Origin: Phallus indusiatus
Taxonomy: Eukaryota; Basidiomycota; Agaricomycetes; Phallales; Phallaceae
Direction: 5' to 3'
DNA length: 64,000 nucleotides
Assembly (NCBI GenBank): GCA_027605045.1
Contig: JAQFWX010000167.1
Location: forward strand, 1 to 64,000
Position numbers and translations under genes: made by a program. This document shows, in pieces, positions 12,500 through 25,005 of this stretch (within the stretch, counting starts at the first letter, position 1; each line of letters opens with the position of its first letter). The notes under the pieces are model-generated. The model did not search any database and was not told the origin of the DNA. It was given only the letters and a program-made list of their open reading frames with translations.

Positions 12500-12822
12500 T
12501 GAAGATTCGGGACCAGGATAAAGAAGTAATTTTTGACGCGAAAGTCGCGTATAGAATAAATAATTTCACAATAATTACTCAGCTCAAATTGACAATACCA
12601 TGTGAACATTTTTAGTAATTGGTGGAAGATAAGATTATCCTGCATCGTGGATCTTTGCGAACGTCCGGAACATTTCTCGAAGTCTGAACTTATAGGTTCG
12701 TCAATGTAGCTGCCACTCCGACTGGACTTCACGGTAGGTTCGGCTAAGCCCCTTTCACACTCCGACTCGAGCTCCGTTGGCCGAACATAACTTCACGTAG
12801 CTTTGTGACTCTCGCCGCTAGC
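12500..12822. repeat. CPS1 upstream region, repeat copy C, then spacer
   Basis: Positions 12,500-12,700 repeat the proximal part of the flank seen at 833-1,080: the aagtaatttttgacgcgaaag tract, the ccatgtgaacattt block and the cgtccggaacattt block. Similarity ends near 12,700, before the Crinkler relic. The complete gene has therefore lost the distal part of the duplicated promoter that copies A and B keep. Confidence 0.7.
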
Positions 12823-14331
12823 ATGCTTACTTTGATTTGTCTCCTCGTCAGCGACACTTGCAAGCCTATAGGCGAAATTTTTACCGTGTAAATTGAAATG
12901 GAATCATCTATTGACGAACTCAGAGCCAGAATTATTGACAAACACCATCTGCTCAACCATAAGCACGCAACTAATCTACTCTTGTGGAAACCGAAGGACG
13001 GCTTTAAGCCAACCACACGTCCTTATGAAGACCTTGAATGGGTCTTCGGCAGCTATGCCTTGACCGCCAATTGCATAAGGAAAAGAATGTCAAGATGGCT
13101 TTTCTTGATCCCTGCTCCCTACTAGGGGATTTAGTAGGGAATTTATTCGTCGATCAATTGCCAAGGTGATGTACACATGTACTTGCCCAGGTATCAGCTG
13201 ATATAAGGGTAGAACCGTCTGGTAGGTTAACGCAGTAGCAACTCCTTGTCCATTAAGTTCTAACATAATTGCCGACAGAACTCGGACCTACCTCACGCCC
13301 TCATAAAAGACGAAGGTGAGACACAAGTCCTGCTGCAGGTCTTTCTGCAGGTCTCTTTTCTTGAGGTTCACGTCTATGTCACCTCACCTGATGAATCACG
13401 CTGGCGTAAACTTTACCAGCAGCGGTTTCCGACATTGATTGTCATGAATCCATGGACATATGAGGAAATAATGACGGCGTAAGTTTTCACTTGCTGTAGG
13501 ATTGACTAGGGTGCTAATTTGCAGTCAACCGCAGCAGACGACATTGAAGATTACTATTGGCAGGCTCTTGACGCCATGGGAACATACAATGTGGATCCAA
13601 TACCACCGACTGTTCGATACTAATTGCGCGAACAATTGTTGCAACTCGAGCAAAGAGAATTCACGGATCTCATGAAACGGTTTTCTCGAGTACCCCATGC
13701 GCACGCAATGACAGGCATGCTTTTTGAGGCGCAGTGTCAGCGAACGTTTTCCGGACAGATCGAACTCGTCGCCAAATCGATGTTTCGAACTTTTGACTTG
13801 CGTTCCAGCTGGCACGCAATATTTAGTGACTTCTCGTCGAACCCCAGGCCACAGAGGGCTCTTACCGATGCATCGTCGGACGAGATTTCACTGAATATCA
13901 ATCCAACGTGTACTTTTGTGTATCAAAAGCATGAGGAGGTTGGATTGGCCGAGGAAGATGTATACTATAAAATCTTCTCGTCGATTTTGAGACTGAGCTG
14001 TTTCTTTCACGCTGAGGAGTAAGTACCTTCTAATTAATAGTCTGTTCATTCGAGTTAATTCATTTTTTGTAGAGTTATATTATAGGTTTGCTCTTAAATA
14101 AATTAGCTGTTTCTTTCGCGCTGAGGAAGTTCTATTATAGTCTAAAATGTCCGTTATATCTCCACAGAGAGCACCTTGGAACGAATCACTGGTCTCCCAA
14201 ATCCGTATCACTGGCGCTTCATCTTCGTTGTCCCTGGTGGTCAACTAAGATTTTCCTGTCCGCGCCCAAATGAAGGGTTCTTGAACGGGTGCGGAATGAC
14301 CCCTTATACGGCGGAAATTCAAATCAGCTAG
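12823..14331 (+). pseudogene. Crinkler (CRN)-type gene, decayed
   Basis: The plus strand opens MLTLICLLVSDTCKPIGEIF, then TV, a stop codon, and IEMESSIDELRARIIDKH with a later LLLWKP. This is the ubiquitin-like Crinkler N-terminal layout (start, SIDELK-like helix, LxLWKP end) broken by an in-frame TAA. Downstream pieces continue the family's body: TSPDESRWRKLYQQRFPT, then a long frame with LLQLEQREFTDLMKRFSRVP (about 13,624-14,022). A last exon holds RITGLPNPYHWRFIFVVPGG and ends at 14,331. Several stops separate the pieces and there is a short local duplication (13,996-14,019 against 14,105-14,128). Crinklers act as intracellular effectors in oomycetes and are widespread, with unclear roles, in fungi. 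This copy looks dead. Confidence 0.65.
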
Positions 14332-15058
14332 ACTGTTGGGTGGATGTTAGGTAAAGTCCAGTGAACAGAGTGATCAAAGAAATACAGTTGATTTCAGTGA
14401 TTAGAATTTGAGCGAGTTGTTCTATTTTCTAGACTTTCCCATGCAAAATTGAAGGAGTTTTAAAGTAATTTGATGAGAGACTAATTGATAATAAATAAAA
14501 AACCTGCTAGGGAAAAGTCAAACTCGTCACATAATAATAAACACAGCACAACGCCGCTAACCAGCGAAGGTACCGACACGGCAGTCCTGCCTGCTCTTGT
14601 CACCGACCACTATCGTGCTCTAGTATAGACATTTAGTCATTCTTCATCATTCACTCATTCAGGTTTTCTTTTTTGCACAGTATTAACTTGTCATATACCT
14701 TCCAAGCGGTCCTCTATTTTCGCGTGCTGAGTTAGCTCGTCCCCCCAACCGACTAATACGGCAACACTACGGGGAGGGAGAAACGGGGCAGGACTGAGCT
14801 ACGGCATCCATTTTTAGGCGTTTTAACTGACTCTATAAGCTTATGTATTCTCAAAAGGTTTGAAGTACTGATCAAATACACCAACTTGACCTCTTTGAAA
14901 TCCCCTTGAGAAACGGTTTTCATTAAAAACCCTATTTATGATCATGATGAATGGTTATCACAGCGAGGGTACCTAAGAACAGCGTTGAGTTCTCTATATT
15001 ATGTATAGTGTGCGTGTAAATCTGTTCTCTCAAATTCGTGTCAAAGATGAGTGGTATG
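14332..15058. other. intergenic, nothing recognised
   Basis: About 730 bp between the Crinkler relic and the mL44 stop codon. It is AT-rich around 14,440-14,540 and has pyrimidine-rich stretches near 14,640-14,700. No open frame of note and no RNA gene were recognised. Confidence 0.5.
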
Positions 15059-16305
15059 TTAATTAGTCTTTTGCCTGTCGCTTGGAGCTCGCTGACGATC
15101 AGCTCCCATTGCCTGATTCCCTTTACCACCGAAACCATAATTCACTTCGCTTTCACCGATAGGGCCTGGAATGTACGGTAGCGATGATGCTCGGGTCTCG
15201 TACAGAGATGAGTCTGAGAAGGTCGCTGTCGGTAAGTTTACAGGCTCAGTTGGATGCCGTGTCAAGTATAGTCGATGAAGAGCATCTTGGGAGGCCTAAG
15301 TTGTTTACATGAACGTGATGAATTATATCTTATGCCAGATGATACTTAAGACTTACACGATATTCCGCCATTTTCAGTGAGCTGCCGAAACCTTCACCCA
15401 GTTTATCCGCCCCTGAGTAAATTCCAACCACAAATACGGGCGAATTTGATAAACGTCCGGATTCTTTCAACAACCTATTTGAACAAGTATGAGCATAAAT
15501 CTCTCCTAAAAGAAGGACGTTTAGGACGTACCGTGAAACAGGACGTTCGCGTTTGAATTTAGCTACTGTCTCTACAAGAGCTAATTTTGGATCCCGAAAA
15601 TGGATTAAGGATTTTATGTCGACGGTGCGACTGAGGAAAAGGCTATGAGTGAAATTTCGGGCTGAGGAGAGAGATTTTTGCTGATAAATGAGACCAGTTA
15701 AGGCTCTAGGAATGGAAGATAGAGCGTCAGTCCGTAGAATAGCGGTTTGTGAAGGATCGCGAGGCTTATATTAAAGTTAGTCCTCGCAAACAAGTACGCT
15801 GTTTTATTACTGGAAAGCTTACGGTTCGATCCCATCTCAAAAGATGAGAAGCACCCATCTCTTCTGCAACACTTGCGCATGTCGTGGGGCCCACATACGC
15901 ACTAACGACTGCTTTCAGAACACGAGTAGGAAGATGCGGGTAAGTCGTATGAATAAATTCGGAGGCGAAGAGTCCGAGGAGCGAATTTCCGAGGCTGGCG
16001 AGAACTTCGTTGGAAGGAGGAATGGGTTCATTGGGATAATGCTTTTGATGAAATGGTACAAATGAAGGGTGAATGCAGACTTGCTGAATAATAGCGGGAT
16101 CCGTCAACACATCCGCCAGGCCAATTCGGTGTGCAAATGCTTGTAACGCAGAAGGCGGCGGAGGCTGTCTTGTGGCCCAAATTTCAGGATCAAACGACTT
16201 TCGCGTGTCTCGGGCTCGCGATTCTCTCGGAGGAAAATGTTGCGTTTTTGGAAGAGCTACTGTCTTTGCAACATTGGATAACAATCGTCGGTGGCCATAG
16301 TTCAT
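15059..16305 (-). CDS. MRPL3: mitochondrial large-subunit ribosomal protein mL44 (RNase III-like)
   Basis: Structural protein of the mitochondrial 54S ribosomal subunit, built on an RNase III-like fold plus a double-stranded-RNA-binding fold, without nuclease activity. The N-terminus (MNYGHRRLLSNVAKTVALPK) is a basic mitochondrial presequence. The RNase III-like domain shows ALQAFAHRIGLADVL, NEVLASLGNSLLGLFASEF, LPTRVLKAVVSAYVG and CASVAEEMGASHLLRW. Later exons (SPVFVVGIYSGADKLGEGF, MAEYRAAQDALHRLYL) form the dsRBD-like part. It ends at the stop at 15,059 after a glycine-rich tail. The acidic catalytic signature of true RNase III is absent, as expected for this family. Confidence 0.85.
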
Positions 16306-16359
16306 GGCTTTTACAGGAAAAGACGCTTGGAAGGATTTACGCTTGGATTATTACATAAG

Positions 16360-17227
16360 CTACTCTATCTTTACTCTTTTCTTGTCATCCTCTTCGTCTT
16401 TGAAATCTCATGAATAAGTTTCAATAACTATCGAAACTCGCAACTTACCATAGTCATGCAGCTCTCTCTTACCCAAAAACGTATCTCCGTCCTCCATCTT
16501 CTTCACTTTTAAGCCTGTCAGTGGATGGATTCGGGCCATGATATCATAACGGGCTCCTTACCTTGATCTTTGGTTTCGAGCTTTAATTTCACATCTTTAG
16601 ACTCCTCGGTTTTGCTCAGAAATGGTTCGGGATATGGGTAGTCGGAAACAAAGGCTTCATATTCCTCGTCGACTTGAGGAATATCGATTTTCAACAGTCC
16701 TGAAGGCGAAAACCCCTCAAACATTGTACATACCAACTTTTCAATAAATCTGAAATCAATTTTTTACCTTCCGTTTCATCTTCCTCTGCCCTGACAACTA
16801 CACTCGTCTCATCTATAAACTCCTTGGGACAATCTTTCAAGAAATTTCGCCACACATGCATTCCTAGCACTCCTGTCAGCGACACATGATCACCAATCTG
16901 GACTATGACCCTTTGATAATTGACATCCTGTTCAGGCCTCAGAATGAACTCCTACGGATATATTATCTTTGCAAGTAATCTTACCGCGTACACCTCTTCG
17001 GGACCGTCCACGATTAACTGTAACCAGTTCCAGATGCCTGAAAGTTCAGGTCGACTTGTGCCTGCCCACCGTACACCGTAAGGGTTGGTTATCATAATCA
17101 GCTGCCTTTGTTTCTTGGATAGTTCCTGTTTCTCGTCCGTAACATTCTGTGAGGAGACGGTGGCATTGGATAGCATTTGACTTAGTGCTGATTGATAAGG
17201 TCGAAAAGTAGACGAGGGGTCGGCCAT
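16360..17227 (-). CDS. unrecognised spliced gene, about 255 aa
   Basis: I do not recognise the family. Four or five exons joined by consensus GT-AG introns give a continuous protein beginning MADPSSTFRPYQSALSQML. It runs through TNPYGVRWAGTSRPELSGIW, VQIGDHVSLTGVLGMHVWRN and LKIDIPQVDEEYEAFVSDYP to a charged tail DEEDDKKRVKIE at the stop at 16,360. The clean splice sites and in-frame joins support a real gene. The regular hydrophobic pattern in VQIGDHVSLTGVL is suggestive of an OB-like or beta-barrel segment, but this is weak. The basic/acidic C-terminus could be a nuclear signal. It lies in tandem between mL44 and another unrecognised gene. Confidence 0.5.
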
Positions 17228-17305
17228 ATTCGTGGTCATATTAATGTTATTGACTGAAGAGTACACCGGCGGACGCGAAAGTAAACGAACAGGAATTTCC
17301 TAACC

Positions 17306-18047
17306 TTAGTTTGAGAATTGGATTTTGTGTCGAGATGACTGATACGTTACCGCATCTCCCGACGTTGTAGACTGCCCATCGTTAGCAGCACGAGGAAGGG
17401 GAACACACCAGCCAAGTGGGTCAATACTGCGTGGTCGCTCACACCAAACGGGATCCGGAAAGTTACGCACGAAATATTGCGATGGCGGACGTCTAGGTAC
17501 CTCTGGAAAGTCTTCTTTCCATTCTGGTATTGACTTTGCTCAGCTATGTGATCCTCAATCATGGAATAGATCGTCATAATCTTACGGTTTTCACTTGGAT
17601 CACCATAATCCAAGTAGTTGTATTCGAATATTTGTGACGTCATATCCTTCTCAGTATCTAACGGTCGAATTAGAAATTCGTTCCATTTGTATTCGCCCAA
17701 TCTTGATTGAACATCAACGCCGAGGTCGATCTTTGCTATGATAAAGGATCTCTGTGTTGAGAATGTGTTAACACAACCGGATCTGTATTATACAATGAAT
17801 CCCCTATGAGTCGTGACTTTTCGCAACTTACATTAGTTTGATGTTGCAATGAATTTATTTTTGATGCATGACACCGCAGGAGGAGACATAACCACCATAA
17901 CACATCCCCAAGATCGAAGGGGGTTAGACTGGCCTTCCTTTTGTAAAAATCTCTGAACCATGGTCTTTGAATAATCAACCAATGATCCGTTTTTTCTTTT
18001 TCCCTCTGTTCTCGTTCTAGATCTTTTTGCCTTTTGGACTTGGCCAT
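17306..18047 (-). CDS. unrecognised spliced gene, small basic N-terminus
   Basis: Family not recognised. From the ATG at 18,047 the frame reads MAKSKRQKDLEREQREKEK, a highly charged start, followed by WLIIQRPWFRDFYKRKASLT and a hydrophobic WWLCLLLRC stretch that could be a short membrane segment. After an intron (GTAAGT to CACAG) comes KIDLGVDVQSRLGEYKWNEF and LDYGDPSEN. A further inferred intron leads to PEWKEDFPEVPRRPPSQYF and WCERPRSIDPLGWCVPLP, ending at the stop at 17,306. A competing open frame exists over 17,833-18,096 (SLEETFRGRTWPEF, LDWLSALATKFL), so the 5' end may be wrong. Exon structure is tentative. Confidence 0.35.
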
Positions 18048-18297
18048 CAGATAAGAACTTCGTAGCGAGCGCAGATAGCCAATCGAGCACAAACACCGCT
18101 TCGAGAGAATTTTGAAACTCAGGCCAAGTTCTACCCCGAAACGTCTCTTCTAAGCTATTTTGTATATGTATAATAGAGACGTAAAAAAATTTAGTGTATC
18201 TACGGTCCCTTTATATCGAGAAAGTAAATATCGGTAAAGAAAGATACAGAGCATCTCAACCGCTCGCATTATTTTGGTCTCCCAAGAATCCGCTTTT

Positions 18298-20620
<2,323 letters not shown>

Positions 20621-20729
20621 CTAGCAAGAGGAGGAGGAGGAGACAAGTAGAAGAGCGAGTAAACGAGCTACTGTTGTTGACTTTCCCACGTCGGAATGTG
20701 AAATTTCTTTATATTCCCGACGGGCCTCC
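20621..20729. promoter_or_regulatory. bidirectional promoter between ATP1 and bL21m
   Basis: The start codons of ATP1 (20,620, minus) and bL21m (20,730, plus) face away from each other with only 109 bp between them, so both must be served from this interval. It holds a purine-rich stretch next to ATP1 (gaggaggaggaggagac, about 20,628-20,645). No TATA box can be assigned with confidence. Confidence 0.6.
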
Positions 20730-21292
20730 ATGACCAACAGCAGTATGTCACTTTGTTTCGATGATACGCTCTTATTTTTGTTTTTATCTAATTCTTACTA
20801 TTGTAACAAACAGTTTGGAGGTCTTTTTTATCGACGGCGAAGAGACTGTATACCACATCGCAACCGCCAGCACCTACCGACCTTCCATCAGCTTTGGGAT
20901 TGCTGAAATCGCAACCGTCACATTATGTCGTAGCCTCACTGCATCAACGGCGATATTTACTGACTCCAAAAGATTTGCTTACTGTGCCCCATCTCAAGGG
21001 AGTTGCAGTAGGTGATATTATTCGGCTGTCGAAAATTCACGAACTGGGCTCCAGAGACTTTACGCTCCGAGGCACGCCAACTATTCCGCCAGAAACAGTC
21101 AGGATAAATGCCACTGTCGTCGAACATACTAAAGGCCCTATGGAAGTGATTTTCAAGAAGAAACGCCGAAAAGGGTATCAAAAACATATCCGTCATAAAC
21201 AAGGCTATACCAGACTACGCATCGGTCCGATCGAATTCCCTGACGGTCCCCTTGATTCGCATGCGCCAACAACAGTAGAGGAGGAAAAGTAA
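20730..21292 (+). CDS. MRPL49: mitochondrial large-subunit ribosomal protein bL21m
   Basis: Nuclear-encoded bL21 homologue of the mitochondrial ribosome. A 13-nt first exon (ATG at 20,730) is followed by an intron of about 70 nt (GTATGT to AACAG) and a single large exon from 20,814 to the stop at 21,290-21,292. The joined start gives a basic presequence (WRSFLSTAKRLYTTSQPP). The L21 body shows HYVVASLHQRRYLLTPKDLL, GDIIRLSKIHELGSRDF and ATVVEHTKGPMEVIFKKKRR, and ends with the classic KHIRHKQGYTRLRI motif. The short acidic tail (TTVEEEK) follows. It shares its promoter with ATP1. Confidence 0.9.
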
Positions 21293-21415
21293 TACTTTTG
21301 CATTCACATAACGAGTTGAACTTGACTTTTGGCAAGCATATAAAAGTATTTAGTTATATTCGATTACTATATATATGTTATTTTGGGCTACTTAACATAC
21401 AGAAAGCTGATCAGA

Positions 21416-24400
21416 TTAAATCTCCCCCTCTTCAGGCGTGTCTTCTCGTTTGGAAGGCTCAGTCTTCTCAACACGAGGTTTCTAAAAAAATATATGTTGG
21501 CCTTTAACGATCTCTAAGAAAAAGAAAATGCATTTTACCTTTTCAGCGCGTTTTTCGCTTTCAACCTCGCCATCTGCCAATCTCTTGCTGCCTTCGCGTT
21601 CACGGTCGTCGTGGGACTCCGGACCATCACTACGACCACGCTCTCGGGAACTATCACGACGAGTGAGGCCATCTTCCCAATCCATCTCGTCTTTGCGTTT
21701 ATCACGGCCGCGGTCTCGTTCCCGGTCTCGCTCACGATCACGGTCACGGTCACGACCCCGCCCAGATTCTTTTTTACGATCCCTAATGCCATAACACTAA
21801 GCAGATAATTAATGAGGGATTTATGCAAGATACCTTTCACGGTCGCGATGTCTGCTGCTGTAGTAGTCTCGGTCTCGATCGCGGTCGCGGTCTTTATCGC
21901 GATATTCTCGTTTGTCATAGTCGTCGCGACTATGGCGCGAATGTCGATCTTTATCATACTCTTTGCTTTTATCGCGATCATGCCTATCCCTATCTCGCTC
22001 CCGGTCGCGATCCTTGTGGCTACGTTCGTCTCTGTCTCTATAGCGGTCGCTCTCGCGTTCTGGTTCCTTTCGTCTTCTGCTAGTCGTCGAGGCACCATCT
22101 TCAGATGCTTCTTTAAGCTTTTCCTAGGAAGCGAGTAAGGAAAATAAATACAGAAAATTGTAGACAAACGGTCGCGCATATTTACTTTTTGTCTGCGGAC
22201 AAACTTGGCAAATGCAGTTCGTCTTCCATCATCGTCGAGAGCCTTGAATTCTGGAAGGTGCTCAATCAAGGGAACCGTCTGGAAGACAATTGTAAACAGA
22301 TTAAAAAAGTGAATAATAAACTAAACATACGTCGTCGTAAGATGAATCAAGGTCAACCGGCTTGTCAAGCTTCTTCATGGCATATCGGAGATCGTCCTGT
22401 AAGTGCCTTTGTTTGCGTTCAGCGCGTCGCTTCTCCTCAGCTTGGATCTTTAACGCATCATCCTTTAACTTTGAAAATAATAAATCGTAAATCAGCGTAA
22501 ATAATAGTCGATAAGAATACATACCGCTCTCCAAATATCATGCCTTTCTTTTTCTGTCAACTCGTTGACCTCCTCATCGTCAGCTTCAGCATCCTTGAGG
22601 GCCTTCAAAAATTCTTCTTCCGGAGTATCAACGGTGACATTGAAATCCTTGTTTTTTAAGACACGCAGGGCGATAGCAATTCGAGCATCCAGTTGTTGAT
22701 CAAGCTCATCGACCACATCCCAAAACAACTCCAAAGGAGTCGAGCCAGGTTTACCCAACATATCCAAATAAGCCGATTCAGAAGAAAACAACGAATATAC
22801 TTCCTTCCACTTTGTACGAGGTCGAATTTTATTTTCACGCACCAAGTTGGCAAGCAGAGCCTAAATATCACATTGAAAATAAAAATTGGAAATATAGTAA
22901 AAAACGTTCGACTGACCTTAAATGCTTCCCTGGCTTTCCTTTCTTGACGTGCTTTCTCAATCTGGCTTTTACGAAATTGCTCTTCAAACTCACGTTCCTT
23001 CACACGTGAATAATCTTCAAATGCAAGAAGGATGTCCAAATCCGGTAGTTTCTGGAGCTCTTCATCGTTTTTCCACTCATGAGAGTCTCGGAGCATGTTG
23101 TGAGCTTGTCGCCAACGCGTCATCACATCCACCTCCAACTGCTTGAATAAAGTTACGACTTTGGCAATCGAGCGAGCTCTAATTTCTCGAGATTCTTGCT
23201 AATAATAATAGATAGTTAATATATGGTACAAAACGTTAAGTGAACAAACAACGCTCACCACTTCGCGTTGTTTCAACTCTGCAACGTATTCTTCAAAAAT
23301 AAGCTTTCGCTCTGCTTCAACTTTAGCTTGCTGCCAGATGGGATGCTGAGAAAATAGCCGGTCGGCCGTTGTAAATGTCGTATAATGAAACACATTGGGA
23401 TTACCCCTCAACATATTGCGTATTGCAGGACGCAACTTGGCTAATCGAGCTTCTTTCTCTTCAATCTCCTTTTGTTTGAGACCATCGACATACTATTTAA
23501 CTAGGTTTAGCTTGATTCCTAGCAAGTTAATGAAAAGTACCTTTTGCCATGCAGCTTTTCTTTCGGCGAGACTGCTGAAAGATTTGTAGAGAGGATCAGT
23601 AACTATAGCCCTCATTGTGTGATCCCATGTCCACGTCGGATCGACACCAGCTTTTCTCAGCAAATGATTAAAGGCTTTTTCTGCTTCTTCATGAGTTGCC
23701 CATCCATTGTGAGGTATAACAGGATCATCAGGCATATTAGGTCTTAACGGCAATGGTCCTCCAGCACTGAGAGGTGGAGTAGGTTGAACCATTCCAGTGG
23801 CATTGACGGGGGTCCCATATGGTCCCAGAGGACGAGCTAAGAGATTCATATCGAGTCCATTTGTGAGCGCGACAGCATTAGCATTCGTAGGCATTGGAGT
23901 GCCATCCGTTGGATTTGGAGCTAGCAAGCGATTGCTGGGCGAAATTAGACGTGTGAGTAAAGTTAAATGGTGAGAAAATACGTTACCCTGCAGGAGAGGG
24001 AATAGCAGGTGCAGGGCTTTCAGGAGGTGCGGTTTTCTGGTCCTTCTCGACTTTTTCTAGAAGAAGGAGAAGCTCATCAGGCATGTCCCATTTTGATTCT
24101 TTGGTCTGGGTCTGGAAGGTTCGAGGGTTAAGAAACTCATCGATAAGTAATATAAGTTTATGGAACGTACGTTAAAGTAATACTTTCTACCTCCCGCAAA
24201 GTACTCTTTCCATGTAGTTTGTGCTAATGCACGCTATAATTCGGTATAATCAAGGTCTGAGGATTCAAAGAGGTCGAGATTGATTCACCTCAAAAGGCGT
24301 TTTCAGATCTAATGCACTTGATCAGTATCCTGGCTTTTGACAAAATATAAAAAAGCAGCAGTTGTACCATCAGGTTTCTCCCAAACACTTTCTTTTGTAA

Positions 24401-24564
24401 TGGCATTATACCAATAGCTTCGACCTTCAGAATTACGATGCTCCGTCTTAAATAGGCATGAGTAAACCGATTCAGCAAAATAACCTCTAAGTCTTACCCA
24501 GGTCGCCTGGAAACAAAAACTAGAATTCAAACAATCATTTTCAAAATATTAATAGACATACCAT
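21416..24564 (-). CDS. PRP40: pre-mRNA processing factor Prp40 (WW and FF domains)
   Basis: U1 snRNP-associated splicing factor that bridges the 5' splice site and branch-point proteins. Two N-terminal WW domains: W1 runs through HRNSEGRSYWYNAITKESVW, and W2 through WKEYFAGGRKYYFN then TQTKESKWDMP. A Pro/Ala-rich linker leads to a row of FF domains (AEKAFNHLLRKAGVDPTWTW; RPAIRNMLRGNPNVFHYTTF; FEDYSRVKEREFEEQFRKSQ; TKWKEVYSLFSSESAYLDML; FKALDDDGRRTAFAKFVRRQ). The C-terminus is a long Arg-Asp/Arg-Glu repeat (about 21,680-22,080), ending KREDTPEEGEI at the stop at 21,416. The first exon is only the ATG at 24,564 plus 5' leader, followed by a 9-nt exon. The RD/RE tail is longer than in yeast and resembles metazoan PRPF40. 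Confidence 0.93.
24498..24506 (-). other. 9-nt microexon of PRP40
   Basis: On the minus strand GCGACCTGG is flanked by a CAG acceptor and a GTAAGA donor. It sits between introns of 55 and 51 nt. Joining ATG, this exon and the next gives MATWTEHRNSEGRSYW, the expected start of the first WW domain, including its first tryptophan-containing segment. Confidence 0.75.
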
Positions 24565-25005
24565 CGTTTTGTATGGGACAAACCCTACCGCCGCCACTGA
24601 CTAGGATATTCGCAACGAGTGTGATAAGTGAAGGACACCTACATGCACCCACAGTTTACCTTCCCAGTGCTGGCCGCATTACGGATAATAATTCAATTTT
24701 ACATGTAGAACAGTGAAAATCTGCTTATATTATGATGTACTAGTGCAGTGCTATTCATTATCTAGTGCTGACGAGGCTTAATTATCTTCATGACGAGATG
24801 TGCTACTTTGACTGCTCGGGTCAAGCTTGGCCAACATCTGCCGCCAAGTCTAATCGTTTCAAGGAGAGGTGTTGAATCGGCATAAACACGTTAAAACTTG
24901 CTTTATGTTGTATCCTCCTTGGAGAGTTAGATATCTGCGGTTTTCTTAGCAATTGACTCCTCCGAGACAATCTAGTCAATCGTACCGAGAGCTGTTGCAG
25001 CGATT
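24565..25005. other. intergenic, nothing recognised
   Basis: Spacer between the URB2 stop and the PRP40 start. It must hold the PRP40 promoter and the URB2 3' region. No gene, repeat or strong motif was recognised. Confidence 0.5.

Noticed and set aside
21535..22269. Long minus- and plus-strand frames rich in Ile, Thr, Val or Ser (for example 21,812-22,138)
   Set aside because: Frame-shifted or antisense readings of the Arg-Asp repeat tail of PRP40.
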